Below are positions 1-12,641 of a DNA stretch of 64,000 nt, one piece after another; the first letter of the stretch is position 1, and every line of letters starts with the position of its first letter. The position numbers and the translations under genes were made by a program. The notes below the pieces were generated by a model. The model was given only the letters and a program-made list of their open reading frames with translations. It was not told the DNA's origin and did no database searches. The stretch is from positions 186,001 through 250,000 of the forward strand of contig PYSS01000011.1 of NCBI GenBank assembly GCA_003049465.1. The letters run 5' to 3'. Source of the stretch: Magnaporthiopsis rhizophila. Its lineage: Eukaryota; Ascomycota; Sordariomycetes; Magnaporthales; Magnaporthaceae.

Positions 1-3000
1 TGCGCACGCCCGGCCGATAGAGGAAGCACATTCCTCAAGAAATGGATGGAGCATCTAGAAGAAAACGCCGACCTGAGATACCCGGACGCTTAAGATACCC
101 GTACATGCCATCCGTTCGTTGATCATAGCGGCGCCGGTGTTGATACCAACCGCGGACTTTGTGCATGGGAAGCCAAAGGCGGCTTGGTGTGCCCGGCTGG
201 GCTAGGTATCGCTAGTCCCCGCCAAGAAGTGTCAAGGGTCGGGAAGAGTCGCGACCCTGTGGCAATCCTCACGGCTAGCCAGGCGCCTAGGGGTAGGGGT
301 TACACACCCAACATGGGTCGCGACTTCAGGTGAGTTTGGTTCGCGAAGACGGTGACAGGGATGCCCAGGCACGGTTTCGCCGGCGAGGAAAAACAATGAA
401 TAAAGGCATTGGAGAATGTCCTGTCGCGGGTAAACACTCGCCCAACCCTAGCTTCAGCCGCAATGAATAACCCTTGTGCCAGAATTGGGCGATTGGTCGT
501 GGGCGCTTATAAGCGCGATTGCTATTACCCACGGCATTGGTCAGCTTACCTACTTTATGTCGTAACGTATACCGTACCAACGGAGAATTAATGCTCTTTG
601 GGGCGGTCAGGCTGTGCGGTCTCTCGATCGCGGACCTGGTTGACCGATATTTCGGGCCTGCGCCACTAGCGTGTAATAAACGGGCTGGTCTCCATGGAGG
701 GCACAACAAAAAGACACCGAAGAGAGCCATAAGGGTGGTTGACAGGTACCAACCAGCCTTTCGGCCATGCTCTCCCCCAGGGTGGAGCATCGACTTAAGC
801 GAGCCTCTCCGCTCGGCCCCTGGCGGCGAGCAGCGTTTCTTCGGACGAAATGACGGACCTGGTGGGCCGGGCTGCCATTCGGCCGTTGTCCGCCGAATCC
901 AGGGCGTGTTGAGAAGGTGAAAGGTAAAGGAAGAGATCGATGGGGGTGAATGCCAGAGGACAAGGCCTTGGAATACTGAGACAGGGGCAAGTGATAATGA
1001 TTGGAATTACACCAGAGGGCAGATCTCATCACCAATTCGTCCGCTATGTAAACGCGTCGCTGTTTCGGCCTTGTTCGCGCGTTTGCAGTTGAGTCCCCAG
1101 ACCAATGGAGTTGCCAGGGATCAAGCAAGTGGACTTCGTGTGGGCGGGCGGGCCCTGACATTTGCGGAGGCGTTCGTGTCGTGGACTCCCCGAAACACCA
1201 TCATAGCCGCCCCAAATCAATTCCCTATCTCGAATGCGCCCTTTGAATGCACACCCGGCCGGCGTTGATTTCCCGCAATCGGAAGATTCTCCTGATGCGG
1301 ACGACAAGACGAAAAGGAGCACGGACCACTGCGACAAGGATGCCTTGCCGCGGGGGCTGAAGATGGAGAAGCGAAAGCAGCCACTGATCTGCGTGGTGCT
1401 GCTGTTTTTGTCTCACACTGGGTTCCGATCTGACAACAGAGAGAATGGAGGCGAGGGGAGGAATATCGTCGAGTTAGGTTTCCTGTTGCCATGGTTGGCC
1501 ATCGGGACGAGCAAATGTCAGCCGCGTCTTGCCCAAAGAATCCTCTCGACCGGGCCACCGCTTCGGATCGACAGCCGACCGCCTCCTCGGGCTCGCAGAC
1601 GGCGAGTTATGTATTGTTGGAGGCTAGCCTAGGCAGCAGCAAAAAGCCCGCCGACGGGCGCCACGACGGTGGGCCAAAAAGGCGAGGTACGATGCCAAGT
1701 GACGTGTACAAAGCCGATGCTGTGCTTCGCCGCCATGAAGGAAGACGGGAAATACATTTTGCATATGCATCGATCCTGGCGGACAGGAGACGGCAAAAAC
1801 TGCCCGGAGCAGTGACATGGTTGACCTGTGCATGCACAAGTCCTCAATTTGAGGAAGGACTGGAGATAAATCTGTCGGACCCATGGCCTGCTCGGACGGA
1901 ACCACGGGCCAGCCGCGTCGGAAGACTGCTGCAAAATCAAGAAAGTGGGACAGGGACGTCACCTCGAGGCGGGGCGCCTGCACTTAGATCCTCCCTTCAT
2001 AGACCGCATACGAGTATTGGATTCCAGCCTTCAGCAGGCTGGAGAGTCAAGTCGAGCCGAGTCGGTAAGCACATTTGCATACACAAGCACATAGGAAATA
2101 CAGTACTGATCATACTGGTCCACACACAAATCACCACAGGCAGCGCCAGCGTTGCAGTGCAGCAGACCGTAACGGTCGCTTGAGGATGGGGTGGTAGCCA
2201 CGGAACGAACTGCATAACGGCCAGTCGCAACCCAGGTCTCGTGAGTCCAACCGGCCTCGCAACCGCCAGCCTGCTGCAGGCTTGGCGGTCTTGTGCACCC
2301 AAGAATAACCCGTCGTCACAACACACGACGCGAAAGACCGAGTCGGGAAGTTGAATCGTGAGTCGACCGTCCCCAAAGGAGAGCTCGGGGACAGCAGTGA
2401 GAGACGCCGGTCGTGTCTCTATACGCACGGGCCGGGCTTGGGTGCGGTCGGCCCTCGCTTGTGTGAGATGCACTTGCCCAAACCAGCCATCGCGAGCAGA
2501 GCACAGCATGCACATTTGAACCCGACCTTGCTGGGAAACACGATCCTACCTAGGTAGATTGGCTGCAGCAACCCAAGCTTCTCAAAGATGCAGCTATCCA
2601 TGGCTGGACCGAGATGTGACTCCGGCTTGGATACAACATGAGATGCACTTTTTGGCGTCGGCGGATAGCACATGGGATGAAAAGCGGGAGGCGCTCATGC
2701 CCATTTGGACATGAGCAGTGTAGCAACGGCTCACGAATCAATCTCGAGTATTCCCGTGGGCTGCCGAGCGAGCACAAATGGATCACCCTCGCTCACTCGA
2801 CTAGACCAACCAACCAAACCAAGCCCACCGCTTCTTGGCCAACCCTGGCCACCCCGCAGCTGTAACAAGCCTCCGTTCTTCCTCGGGCTCGAGCTGCCGT
2901 TCAATTGGTGTCGCATGTCGACAGCGGCCACCACCCAGCCGCTGGCTCGTCATCCATCGTCCTTCTTTTCCGACTGGTCAGCCTCAACGGCCAACGCCAT

Positions 3001-3113
3001 CGATGGCAACCCCACCCCTCCCCTGGTCACACCCCACACAATCATCTGGCCTGGCCTCCATTCTGCTGCTCTCTTCCAATTGTCGCGCCCTCGAACTCTC
3101 CCAGATGCCCGCC

Positions 3114-3138
3114 CACACACACACACACACACACACAC
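3114..3138. repeat. CA dinucleotide microsatellite
   Basis: About a dozen CA units in a row, immediately upstream of the poly-G run that breaks the assembly. Confidence 0.9.
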
Positions 3139-3152
3139 GCACCCACTCGCCT

Positions 3153-3255
3153 GGGGGGGGGGGGGGGGGGGGGGGGCNNNNNNNNNNNNNNNNNNNNNNN
3201 NNNNNNNNNNNNNNNNNNNNNNNNNNNNNNNNNNNNNGGGGGGGGGGGGGGGGGG
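3153..3255. other. assembly gap inside a poly-G run
   Basis: Twenty-four Gs (3153-3176) and a C precede exactly 60 Ns (3178-3237), and 18 Gs (3238-3255) follow. The gap is most simply explained by a G homopolymer that could not be sequenced through. The true length is unknown and 60 may be an arbitrary spacer. Confidence 0.95.
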
Positions 3256-4297
3256 TGCAGGGGCTCCCCTGGCCTGCAACCGTCTGACCTATCCCTGTTC
3301 TTCGAAGCTCCGTGGCCCGTGGCTAGCCCCAGTTGCGGGTTTCATGGGTTCAGGCGACGAGCTGGGATCTTCGGACAAGTTTGCCTGCCAGACCCCATGC
3401 GTGCTTTGCCAGAAGATACACTGTCCGGATTGCGCCCAGCCTGCATGCCACCTCGTCGCGGTCCTCCGCGCAGCGAGTGAAAAAAAAGAAGAAAAAAGAA
3501 AAAAAAGCAAAAACCCGTCGTCGAGCACACCCAGTCCATATTCTTCACTTCACCCCTCCTCCCCTGGCGAGCTGTCGTTGCTTCTTGTCACTGCCCCCTT
3601 CTCCTCCTTCCTCCATCCCTCCATCCTCGACTGCGCAGCTGGCCCTCTTCGGTGCAGGAGGCGACGGCTGAAGGTAACACGCGACAATGCAGCGCCCAGG
3701 GTTCCATGCTCTACATCTCTCTCGCCCATAAACCGCGACCCTCGCGCGAATAGTCGTCCAGACACGGGTCGTCGAGGCCCGCCGTCCTGCACGTCGCTGG
3801 CTCGACTTTTCTTTTCTTCTCCCCTCCGTTAATCATAATTAGGGCTCTCCCTTGGGCCCCTGGTTGGCCCAGTCGTTTGCCACCTGCACCCATCCTCAAA
3901 CAGGCGCAGCCCGAGCCTCCTGGGACCAGACATCGCCGCATTGGCTGGCCATGTGGGCTCGACTCTCGTTAGCGCACATCATAGCATAGCGGCCCAGAGA
4001 GCGCGACAGGGGCCGCCGTTCTCCCAAAAGAACGCCCGCACCGCCAACCCACCTCTGCTAGCTTTGCCGCCGCGCCCGCGCCATCAGGTTTGGCTAACGC
4101 TATCCAACGGCCAAGCTACTGTGCGCCGCATGGCTTGTGCTCACACGCCATCGCCTGTGTCATATATCCCACCTAGGTAGTGCTCCCTGGGCCGAGAGCC
4201 TCTTGCGTCAGGGTTGCCCACGTCTCCTCACACGACTCAAGGCTGCATCTATATAACGCAGAAGCTTCGAGCAGCTCACCCCCTTGGTTCCATCGCC

Positions 4298-7094
4298 ATG
4301 AATATCTTCAAGAGCCCCTCTACATCCTCAGGGCAAGGCCGGCCACGGCCAGCCCACTCTATCCGCGGCAAGATCTCAGGCCCAATACCGATACCGAACC
4401 CGGCGGACGACGACGACGAGTTCCCGATCCGCAACCCGGGCACGAATCTGGCCGCAAATAACCCCGAGGAAGAGTTCCCCATCCGTCAGAGGGGAGCCGG
4501 AATCGCAAGTCCAACTCCGCTGGAGGAGCAGCCGACGAGAAACGAGCAGCGGAACTCCCAGAGGTCGGAGGCCCTTGCACCTCCTCCTGCTGCGAGCAGC
4601 TCTGGGAGCAGCAGCCGGAACGACGATCACGGAGCGAACGGCACAGCGGCTCCGCACGAGCCATCCTCGTCGACAAAATCAATACAGCCTACGACCGCCG
4701 CGCCGGCACCGGCACCAACACCCGCACGGGCAGTAGTCTCGATGCTACCCCGGATAACTACCCCTCCGCCGGCGCCGGCACCGGCGCCCGCAGTTGCCCC
4801 CGCTACACCGCCCGCCCAGCGCCCAGCCGCTGTCCGCGCAAGCCCTTCGTCGGGCGCGGGGACATCCCCCGGGCGCAGGCGAACCAACCCCTCGAGTACG
4901 CTGCGGTACTCGGTCGTTAGCAACACCTCGGGCAACACAGCAGACAACCGCCCGCAAAGGAAGAAGTCCACTTTACGTGGCGCTTTTAGCAAACTCTTTG
5001 GCCGCAAGAAGAAGAACAAGGCCAGTATCCAAAGCTCGGGGGACGACACAGATCGCACCTCGAGCGTAGTGCCGTCGACCCAGCATCGCAGTGTAAGTCA
5101 ATATTCCTCCTACCTACTCTCCTGGCGCCTTGTGACTTGGGTACATGAGCTATGAGCAGGCTTTTTTCTTCTTTTTTATGAATGCCGAGGGTATTAACCG
5201 TGCGAGTTCTACGGTGCAGGACACCTCAGCATTAGAGCGAGTCAACGAGGCGGAGCCGAAACGGTCGGCGTCTTTGCCCATCACCGAATACGACCGCGCG
5301 CTGCGGTCACACTCGGTCGGCCCCAACGATATTACGGCTATAGAAAGCGCGCGCAACTCGATGCATCTCGATGGCTTCACTGGCAACCGTAGGAGAGCCG
5401 TCACGGCGACGCAGAGCAACATGGTAGGCGCTCGCAATCTCTATCGGAGACACGAGTTTGGTGAATGGGGAGGCCTGTCGCCACGGCCCGTCAGCAGCCA
5501 CGCCAGGGGAAGCCGTTTGATCCAGCCCGACGAGGACCCGGCCATGATTGGCCGTGCCATCACCTCCGACATGGCGGGAGAGTATGCGCAAAAGCGCCGC
5601 TCGCGTTCGCTGTCCGGACTAGACCTTCCCACCATTCCAGGTTCGTCGGGAGGCGCGCGACGCCGTAGCGATGAAATCCGCTACTGGCGCGAGAGTTATG
5701 GCCCCAGCTACCTGTCGCCTCTCTCCTCGACGCACCCGGATAACGAGGGCGAGAGCGCGGCGTTCAACGACGACACGGGTGTGCTTTCCGTCGACCCTTC
5801 GCAGGCCCCGTCCACCGTTCAGCCATCGACCGAAGCGGCGCCCAAAACGCCGCCCCAACCATTCAACTTTGGCTCGTTCGCTACCATGAACGAGATGGCG
5901 GGCATGAAGATCACACAGGCCGTCGGCCTCGACGAGCGCATGGGGAGCCTCGAATCCAGGACGCACCGGCTGGAGCGCGTCGTCGACCAGCTCTGCCACT
6001 CGGTTCCCGGTTTCAGGGGGCCCATGGGGGAGCTGGCGGCGGGTTACGGGCGAGGGGCTCCGCGCTCGGTGCCGGTGGCTACTGGGTTTGATTTGCCCGC
6101 GCCTTCGCCAAGTCTGTTTGGTGCCAGCCCCTCTGCGTCGTCCGCGGCCATCCCCCAGGCCGCCTTGCCGGCCATCTCGCTGGATCTCAGCAGAGTTGGC
6201 GCGAGCTCCTCGCGGTACAGCTGCAGCAGGCAGTCGGCCGAGACGACGGAAGGCGATGTCTCGCGCATGTCGTTCGGGGACGGCCAAACATTCATCGGGA
6301 GCATGCATCCGCCATCGAGCGCCGCCACGCAGAATCTTCCCGTCCCCGCCATCTCGGCCCATTCGGCGGCGCCTTCGCCAGGACTGAGGCCGAATTCGAA
6401 TTCGACCGTGCGCGGGGCCACGAGCCTGCCCGCTCTTGCCGCGGCCGCCGCTGCTCAAGAACACCATCTCGCATCGTCCGTGGACGCCATGGCAGCGCAG
6501 CTTGAGGCAGAGAGGGCCGCCCGAGCCGCCCTCGAACTGCAGGTCAAGAAGCTCTCGGAGCGGATGAATACGCTGTCAAGCACCATGTATGCGATGCTAA
6601 GGGACCCCCACAAGAGCCGGTCGCAGGAGCGTCTCAACACAAGCCGGTCCTATGAGCGGCTTACACCCGGTCCGGCCGGGGATAATAAACTGCCTGGGGT
6701 CCCGGAAGGTATGCCGAGCAATCAGTCGAGACTGCTATCAAAAACGTCGAACAGCTCGCTCTCGCTGAGCTCGCCGTTGGGGCAAGCATTGCCGACGATG
6801 CCTCAAATGGGCACGACGAGCTTCGGAGGCAACAGCGGCAAGCCTCCCATCGTCAAGACGCTCTCCGTCTTTGAGGGTCAGGGGGATGAGGAGGACAGCG
6901 AGCACGAGGACGCGTCGGCATTCCAGACCCCCAGAGAGGAGCAGTCACCGCACCCGTACGGGGCGTTCGGCGAAGATCTCAGGGGCGAGACGGACGAAGG
7001 CGATGAGCTGGACCCGAGGCGGAAGAAGGCTGCACGGACGCTCAGCCTGAGCCAACTCACGCTGGGCCCCGGGGTCCAGGGGAACGTGATTTGA
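4298..7094 (+). CDS. disordered protein with basic patch and C-terminal coiled coils, function unknown
   Basis: Two exons, 4298-5092 and 5220-7094, joined across a 127-bp GTAAGT...CAG intron in phase 0, give 889 residues. Most of the chain is low-complexity (Pro, Ala, Ser, Thr). Near the N-terminus an EFPIR motif occurs twice, each time after acidic residues. A strongly basic patch lies at about residues 218-242 (RKKSTLRGAFSKLFGRKKKN), which could bind nuclei, nucleic acid or membrane. Two heptad-like helices follow, at about 488-523 and 685-728, the second rich in Glu, Arg and Ala. The tail is acidic with many Ser and Asp. There is no signal peptide or transmembrane segment. I do not recognise a characterised family. 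The long single reading frame and clean splice make a real gene likely; a scaffold-type role would be a guess. Confidence 0.82.
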
Positions 7095-8485
7095 CGGCCT
7101 CTTACGTTTTTCTTTTGGACACCAATTGGAGAAATCCCAACCCTCTCACGACCGGCACGACGATGGACGAGGTTCTCTTTCTCATTGGCTTCGTTTTCCC
7201 ATTCTTCTCGCTTGAAATGGTGGATAGCATTGCTGTCGACAGAGCTTTTATACCCCTCGAGACAACTGGGAGAAGGAAGGGCCCGCAAGCGTTTCGATAT
7301 TCCGCGCATCATATATACCCCGACTTGTTTTCCCTTTCCCTTTCTATGGCGTGGGAAGTTGGAAGAGCAAGCGATTTTCGTTTCTTTTGTTTTCATTTCC
7401 CTCTGCCTCGTCCCTCTCCCCTTGCATCTCCCAGTCTGAGCATATTTGAGGCGTGTATAATGAGTGGTCATGTGTTTTCTTTTCTCTCTTGCTCTAGCAT
7501 ACATGCCGGAAAGGCATCATTTGTTTGGCATTTTTGGGGGTTGTCTCATTCCCCTATTTTCTTTGTTTCTTTCAGGCCTGAGACTGGCAACCTTGCCGAC
7601 GTTCGCTTCATTCTTACTCTTGCATGACACTTTTTGGTGCTCGTGCCTGGGCTGTTTTTCTTCTTCTTCTTTGTTTCTGAGCGTTCTTGTCGTTGCATCA
7701 TGGCGGCGTACAACATTTATCTAGGTTGATATCCATATTCTTGCAAGTAATGAATAACTGCACCCAGACTGCGACGAGAAATCTGAGTTCATGCGAGGCG
7801 GTGGTCCGTGAGGAGCTCGATGCCGTTTTGGGAAAGGAGGCTGAGCTGCTGACGTCGGAGTTGAACTGCATATCGGAACCTGACCTCACGAGACATTTTC
7901 TGCCGTTGTTGTTCTTGATGCCATATTCACGAGAAAAATTGTTCAGAAAAAGCCCAGGAAGACTTTGATAGCGCAAAACGAAATCGTCCGCCATCTGTCA
8001 AGGCACCAAGTCACTCCGGCTCCGACGTCTGTGTCATCAATTGGAATTGGCGTTGCAACAGCCGCGAAACCCGGCCCCGCAGCTGTCGACTCTCCACCTT
8101 TACCTACGAGCCCGCCGGCAAAGTCGTTGGTACTACCTTGTACGGTAACTTTGCGGCGCAACCACACCACCAAATCTCGCCACAAACCGGCGCACGCACG
8201 CACGCACGCTCGACGACCACCACCTACGTAACATCTCCCCGACAAAAGGCGCCGCCGCACCCGACCCCCTACCCGTCAGTCACCCTGGAAGACCAAGCCG
8301 CGGCCGCACGGGAGGAGGAGGAGTCGAAGAAGAAGGGCAGCACAACAAGAAGAAGCAGCAGCAGCAGCGGCAGCAGGACGGCGCCGTCGCCAAAGCTGCA
8401 GAGGACGTTTTACGTCTCGCGCCTCCAGCAGTCGCCGCGATCGCCGCGGGCGGGCAACAATATCAACAGCAATAGCAATAACAAG
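7095..8485. other. intergenic region between the coiled-coil gene and SHR3
   Basis: About 1.4 kb holding the 3' end of the upstream gene and the promoter and leader of SHR3. It is T-rich and pyrimidine-rich to about 7700. The SHR3 reading frame stays open upstream to 8138 through Ser/Arg-rich low-complexity sequence. I read that as 5' leader, because the SHR3 family begins just before its first membrane helix. Confidence 0.5.
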
Positions 8486-9360
8486 ATGGACACCAAGTGG
8501 GTGGACTGGTCCAAGAGCACGCGCTCGAGGGACTATCGCGGGTCGCATTCTTTTGCCACCATTATGATAGTAGGCCGTACGTATCATTTCTCTCTCTTTT
8601 TCTCGCACGCTCGCTTCTTTCCTTTTTTTTTTTTTTTTTTTTTTTGTTCCTGCGACAGCAGCTAACAGTCCCCAAAACAGCCGTCTGCTTCTTCCTCGGC
8701 ATCCTCTTCGCCTTCTTCCCCTACGACTTCCCGCTCCTCTGGACCTCGGAGCCCGTCCGGCCGGCCTACTACGACCANACAGCCGTCTGCTTCTTCCTCG
8801 GCATCCTCTTCGCCTTCTTCCCCTACGACTTCCCGCTCCTCTGGACCTCGGAGCCCGTCCGGCCGGCCTACTACGACCAGCTTGCCGCGCACCTGCGCTT
8901 CATGCACGCGGCCCCGCCCCTGATCCCGCGCGTGCTGCACATGGTCGTCTGCGTCGGCTTCCTCGGCTTCTTCGCCAAGCTGTTCCGGCCGTCCGAGGCA
9001 AACGTGCTCTTCGACGGCGCCTCCCTGGTCCTGTACCTCATCGGCGTCGGCATCTACGTCGCCAACATCGTCCGCGGTCTGCAGGACGTCTCTGCCGACG
9101 CGTGGGGTGCTGATGGAAAGGGCACGCTGCGCCACGACGGTCCCTTATCCGGCGAGCTGAGGCTGAGCAGGGAGGACTCGTTGAAGGTGCTGAGCGCCAG
9201 CAACACCATCCTCGCGCTGGTGCTGGTCGGTGTCCTGGTCCTGCAGGCCGGCCAGTGGTACGCCGAGCGCCGCGAGGCCGAGGACGAACGGCAGATTGCG
9301 CAGCTGCAGGCTGAGGCTGCCGCTGCTGCTGACGCCACGGGGAGCAAGAAGAAGCAGTGA
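8486..9360 (+). CDS. ER membrane chaperone for amino-acid permeases, SHR3 family
   Basis: SHR3 is an ER-resident membrane chaperone needed for folding and ER exit of amino-acid permeases. Exon 1 (8486-8576) ends in phase 1 at a GTACGT donor. Exon 2 starts at 8681 after a T-rich intron ending CAG, and splicing yields the family signature FATIMIVGPVCFFLGILFA followed by FPYDFPLLW. Several hydrophobic segments follow, including one around VLHMVVCVGFLGFF and one near the end, then a C-terminal KKKQ-like basic tail fitting ER retention. As given, 34 residues (8677-8777) occur twice on either side of one N at 8778. The duplication keeps the frame but repeats the first membrane segment, so it is almost certainly an assembly artefact. 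With one copy the protein is about 222 residues, close to family size. The start is the last Met before the first helix. Confidence 0.86.
8677..8879 (+). repeat. 101-bp perfect direct duplication around a single N (assembly join)
   Basis: Bases 8677-8777 and 8779-8879 are identical and separated by one N at 8778. The first copy starts at the intron acceptor, so the second copy also carries the last bases of the intron. This is how two contig ends that overlap but were not merged look. Confidence 0.93.
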
Positions 9361-10608
9361 GGGGCGAAGCAGACTGGCGGGGGATTTCTTAGTTCGGAAT
9401 CGGAGGAAAGGGAAAGGAGAGATGACGGGCGAACGGACGGAGACAAAAAATATCTTCTTGCACATGTCACTCCAAGGGCTAGGGATACGTCCAGGTTTCC
9501 ATTGTTACAAAGTATGGACATATAGTCCGGTTTTTTTTTCTTGTCATGTGCCCATGAGTTTTTTCTTGGAAGGCGAAAGCGTTGGTCGCTGGACGTGATA
9601 CGAGAACTCAGTTTTTTGAGAACGCCCTAGGTGGCGTTGCGGCACGTCTGTCCGTGGCCGTAACTGGGTTGGTCGATTGGTGTCTACATCTTGCATGAAC
9701 TGCCGAGTGGCTATCTAGCCTCTGTAGTCGGCAGTGGCTCTCTGTACAAAAGGAGGACGTCCAGTCTTCATATATATCGCTCGCTGCCACCCACCTGTCT
9801 CGACACACCTTGTAGCACCCCCGCTATCTCACCAGTCTGGTGTGGCCGACTGGTCCTTCCGGTAGCGGCTCCCCGTCTGAAGCCGAGACGAGTCGACTTG
9901 ATGACCCATCAGGACTCTAGGCCAAGTCTCGGAGCATTTTACGTCCCTATCTCGAGTATTTGCGTCGGGGAGCTTAGACGCGCCATCGTCAACAGCACCA
10001 CAGTCCCGACTGGCGTGCTCACTGGATGGCACCCGGCTCTCAGGGGCTCGTGTCCTCGTTGGTCAGGGTAACAAATCTGGCCAAGATCGGGGGAGCGCCT
10101 TAGCCAGCTCTTGTCTGCGTTTTCCATGACTGGGAGAGAAAACGGAGCCTCGTGCGTTCCAGCCGGTGCTTGCTTGGCTGTGTAGCAGATAAAATTGCAA
10201 CCAAACAAAAATTTATGTTTTTGTTGGAATAGCGCTTGTGTGCGCGTGCGCTCAGGGAAAGGTGCCACCGACCTAGAAGGCTTCGGGATCCTCTAGATCC
10301 CAAAAAGGGGCTGCCGCGGCCTGCCACAGCGAGATCGGCGGACTGTCTTTTTGGCGATCGCCTCCATGTATATAAAGCGTAATCCTAGGCTATACCTTGG
10401 GCAGATATATCCTTTACCTTCGTGCACAAGTGCAAGGCCTTTTCCTAGATCACAGAGATCTTTGTTCATCTTTTTTTTAACAACAATTTTTTTTTTTTTT
10501 TTCTTCGTTCTTTTTTATAGCAAGCGCCCAGAATTGCTGTACCCTCCAGTTTCTCGGAAAACGTGCACGCTTTTTAACACAATGTGAAGGGGACGCGAAT
10601 GGCCGGGT
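9361..10608. other. convergent intergenic region
   Basis: About 1.25 kb between the 3' ends of SHR3 (+) and the pseudokinase gene (-). I see no coding region or RNA gene in it. It includes a T-rich stretch near 10470-10515. Confidence 0.5.
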
Positions 10609-12641
10609 TTATGTAGAAAGAGTCGTGTGCTGCTTCTCCTGCTCACGGCAAAGCTCTGCGAGTCTGCGGTAGGCGAGGGCCAAGAGACCAATGGCCTCTT
10701 TCACACCACCCTGGAGGGCAAACTCCAGGTGGAAAATCGCGCCCCGGTATCGCAGTTCTGGTGATGACTTGTCAGCCACGTCTTTGGTTGTCGAAAAAAA
10801 AAAAGGCGGGCCGAGTGTTGATTACCTTTAGGTTGCTTTAAATTCATTCCCGCAACGACCAGAATCGGACCGCACCCTACCTCGTCGGTCGTCGGCTCCA
10901 CCAGGCCGTAGAAGATGCAGCTGCCGAGGAGATGGCCCGCCGTCGGGTCCCCCGCACGGACGAGGCCACGCAGCGTGAGGGCGTCGTCATCCTGAAGTGC
11001 GTCTGAAGGGGTGTCCTGCGGTTTGCGCCGGGCGACCTCGATGAGCTCCAAGATGCGCTTGTGGAGCTCCTCAGGGACGGATCGGACAGGCTCGGGATGC
11101 GTGAAAGCTGCGTTCAGCATCTCAAGGAGCGAGTGCGCTACCTTCTCGGCCGGAGGCCGGTTTCGCGGGTTGTTGCAGCAGCAGACGCGTACAAGACACT
11201 TTATCTGGGCGACGAGCGGCTGGTGCGTCGGCTCTTGGCCGGTTTCGTTATCGTCTTCGTACCAGGGCTTGTTTCCCTTCTCGATGAGGGCCGTAATGCG
11301 TACGGCTTCGCTCCCTTCGAAAATTTCGGCCGGCGTGCCGAACGGCGGCTTGCCGGAAACCAACTGCCAGATGAGGACCCCGAGGCTACGATCTTAAGTC
11401 AGTAGGTGCGCTTAGGATTGATACAGTTGGTTGTCTGCTCACGTCCAGATGTCGGTCTGTGAGGTGTGGCGCTTGAGATGCTTGACCTCGGGCGCCTGAT
11501 ATCGGAGGTCGTATTTCCCACCCCCAGTGCTTTCCTTGAACTGCAAAATCCGCATGTCAGGACTGGCTCCATCAGAGCACACACGTCCAAGGCCGCTCAC
11601 CAGTCTGGCACTCTCCACCTGCGTCAGGTAGGGCACCGCCCGCCCTTGCTCCGTCACCAGCAACACCGTGCGATCCGACATCCTCTTCAGCAGAATCTCC
11701 ACCGAGTGCAGATAGGAGAGCGTCGACGTGACTTCAAACGCTACTCTGACTCTCTCAAACAAGTCTGTGGGGAGTTTGTTGGAGAAAATGGCTTCTGCCA
11801 GGGTCGGCGAATCCCTCAGGTCGCGAAAGACGCACCACCGCTTCCCGCGGTGCCGCGCGATGCCGTAGAATGGATGCACCCCTGTGTGCGCCGATAGCTG
11901 CGCGTAGATGGCCACGTGTCTCGAGCCCTTTTCACCATATCTCATAAGCTCCTCCCTGACGGGCTCGCACACGACGGGTGCTGTGAGCTCGCCTGAGATG
12001 GTCAGCGTTCCTGAGAGCTCATTGTCGGACGACTGGATGATGGTCAGCCGGGGGTCGCCGTCGGCAAAATCTACGCGGAGGTCTCCCGGCGCTTTCCCTT
12101 CCAAGTTCTCTTTCAGGTTCTCGAGAATGGTCAGTTTGGCCCTGATATCAGCGAAGTGGGCCTCGTCGCGGACGCAGCCCTGCTGGCTTTGGTCTAGCAG
12201 CTTGAGCACGTCTCCCCGCGAGCCGACCTAGTACGCAAGGAATTAGTAAACTTTTTTCCCCGATGAGTGAGGCTCGCTTCGCGGCTGGCTCACTGTCGTT
12301 TCGGCCGTGAGGTATGTCACCCAGACGAGAAGCTCCTTGGTGAGAGTGGGTAGGCGGCGCCGCCACAGCGTCTCCCATAAGCGTCTAACAGACGACTGCG
12401 TGCAATCCGCCACGCACTTTTGAGTCACGTGTAGCAGGTTCAGAAGCTGATCCTTTGTCTTGAGCCCCTGCACGGCTGCTGGGTTTTGCTGGATGACACC
12501 GAGCAGAAGTTCTGCTATGACTTCAACCTCTTTGCACTCTTTCTTCAGCGTCTTGGCCCGCCGGGCGGTCTGGATGATGTATCCGAGAATGGAACCACAT
12601 TCCGCAGCTGCGCCCAGGACAGCGAGACCTAGCTCAGCCAT
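10609..12641 (-). CDS. four-helix-bundle plus pseudokinase protein, MLKL-like architecture, with Sel1-like tail
   Basis: Five exons on the minus strand: 12641-12294, 12227-11601, 11540-11443, 11385-10881, 10767-10609. All have GT...AG borders and consistent phases; 578 residues. Residues 1-125 are all-helical with a KKEC motif and heptad spacing, like the N-terminal membrane-acting bundle of MLKL and the fungal HeLo/HELL group. A helical linker follows. Residues about 190-480 are a protein-kinase fold: AIYAQL in helix C position, YLHS, RYQAPEV (341-343 = APE) and TDIWTLGVLIWQL. The active site is gone. The HRD triplet is LKR (296-298), the catalytic-loop Asn is Thr303, and the DFG position reads QVE (about 319-321). 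The last 90 residues resemble a Sel1-type repeat (AGHLLGSCIFYGL, AIGLLALAYRRL). It is divergent from an apparently active kinase 597 bp away. The MLKL relationship is inferred from architecture, not from a search. Confidence 0.75.

Larger units (their letters stand above)
1..4297. other. gene-poor stretch, no supported gene
   Basis: About 4.3 kb without a reading frame that looks protein-coding. The open frames on both strands overlap each other and show no domain, no biased codon use and no plausible intron structure. The stretch holds a CA microsatellite, a poly-G run and an assembly gap near 3114-3255, and pyrimidine-rich sequence from about 3480 to 3840. The last few hundred bases are presumably the promoter and 5' leader of the gene starting at 4298. 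Confidence 0.6.

Noticed and set aside
1491..2183. 230-codon open frame near the left edge
   Set aside because: No domain, no conserved-looking segment, and overlapping open frames on the minus strand; not supported as a gene.
8138..8485. Upstream extension of the SHR3 reading frame as a 116-residue N-terminal addition
   Set aside because: The extension is Ser/Arg-rich low complexity, while SHR3 proteins start close to the first membrane helix; treated as 5' leader.
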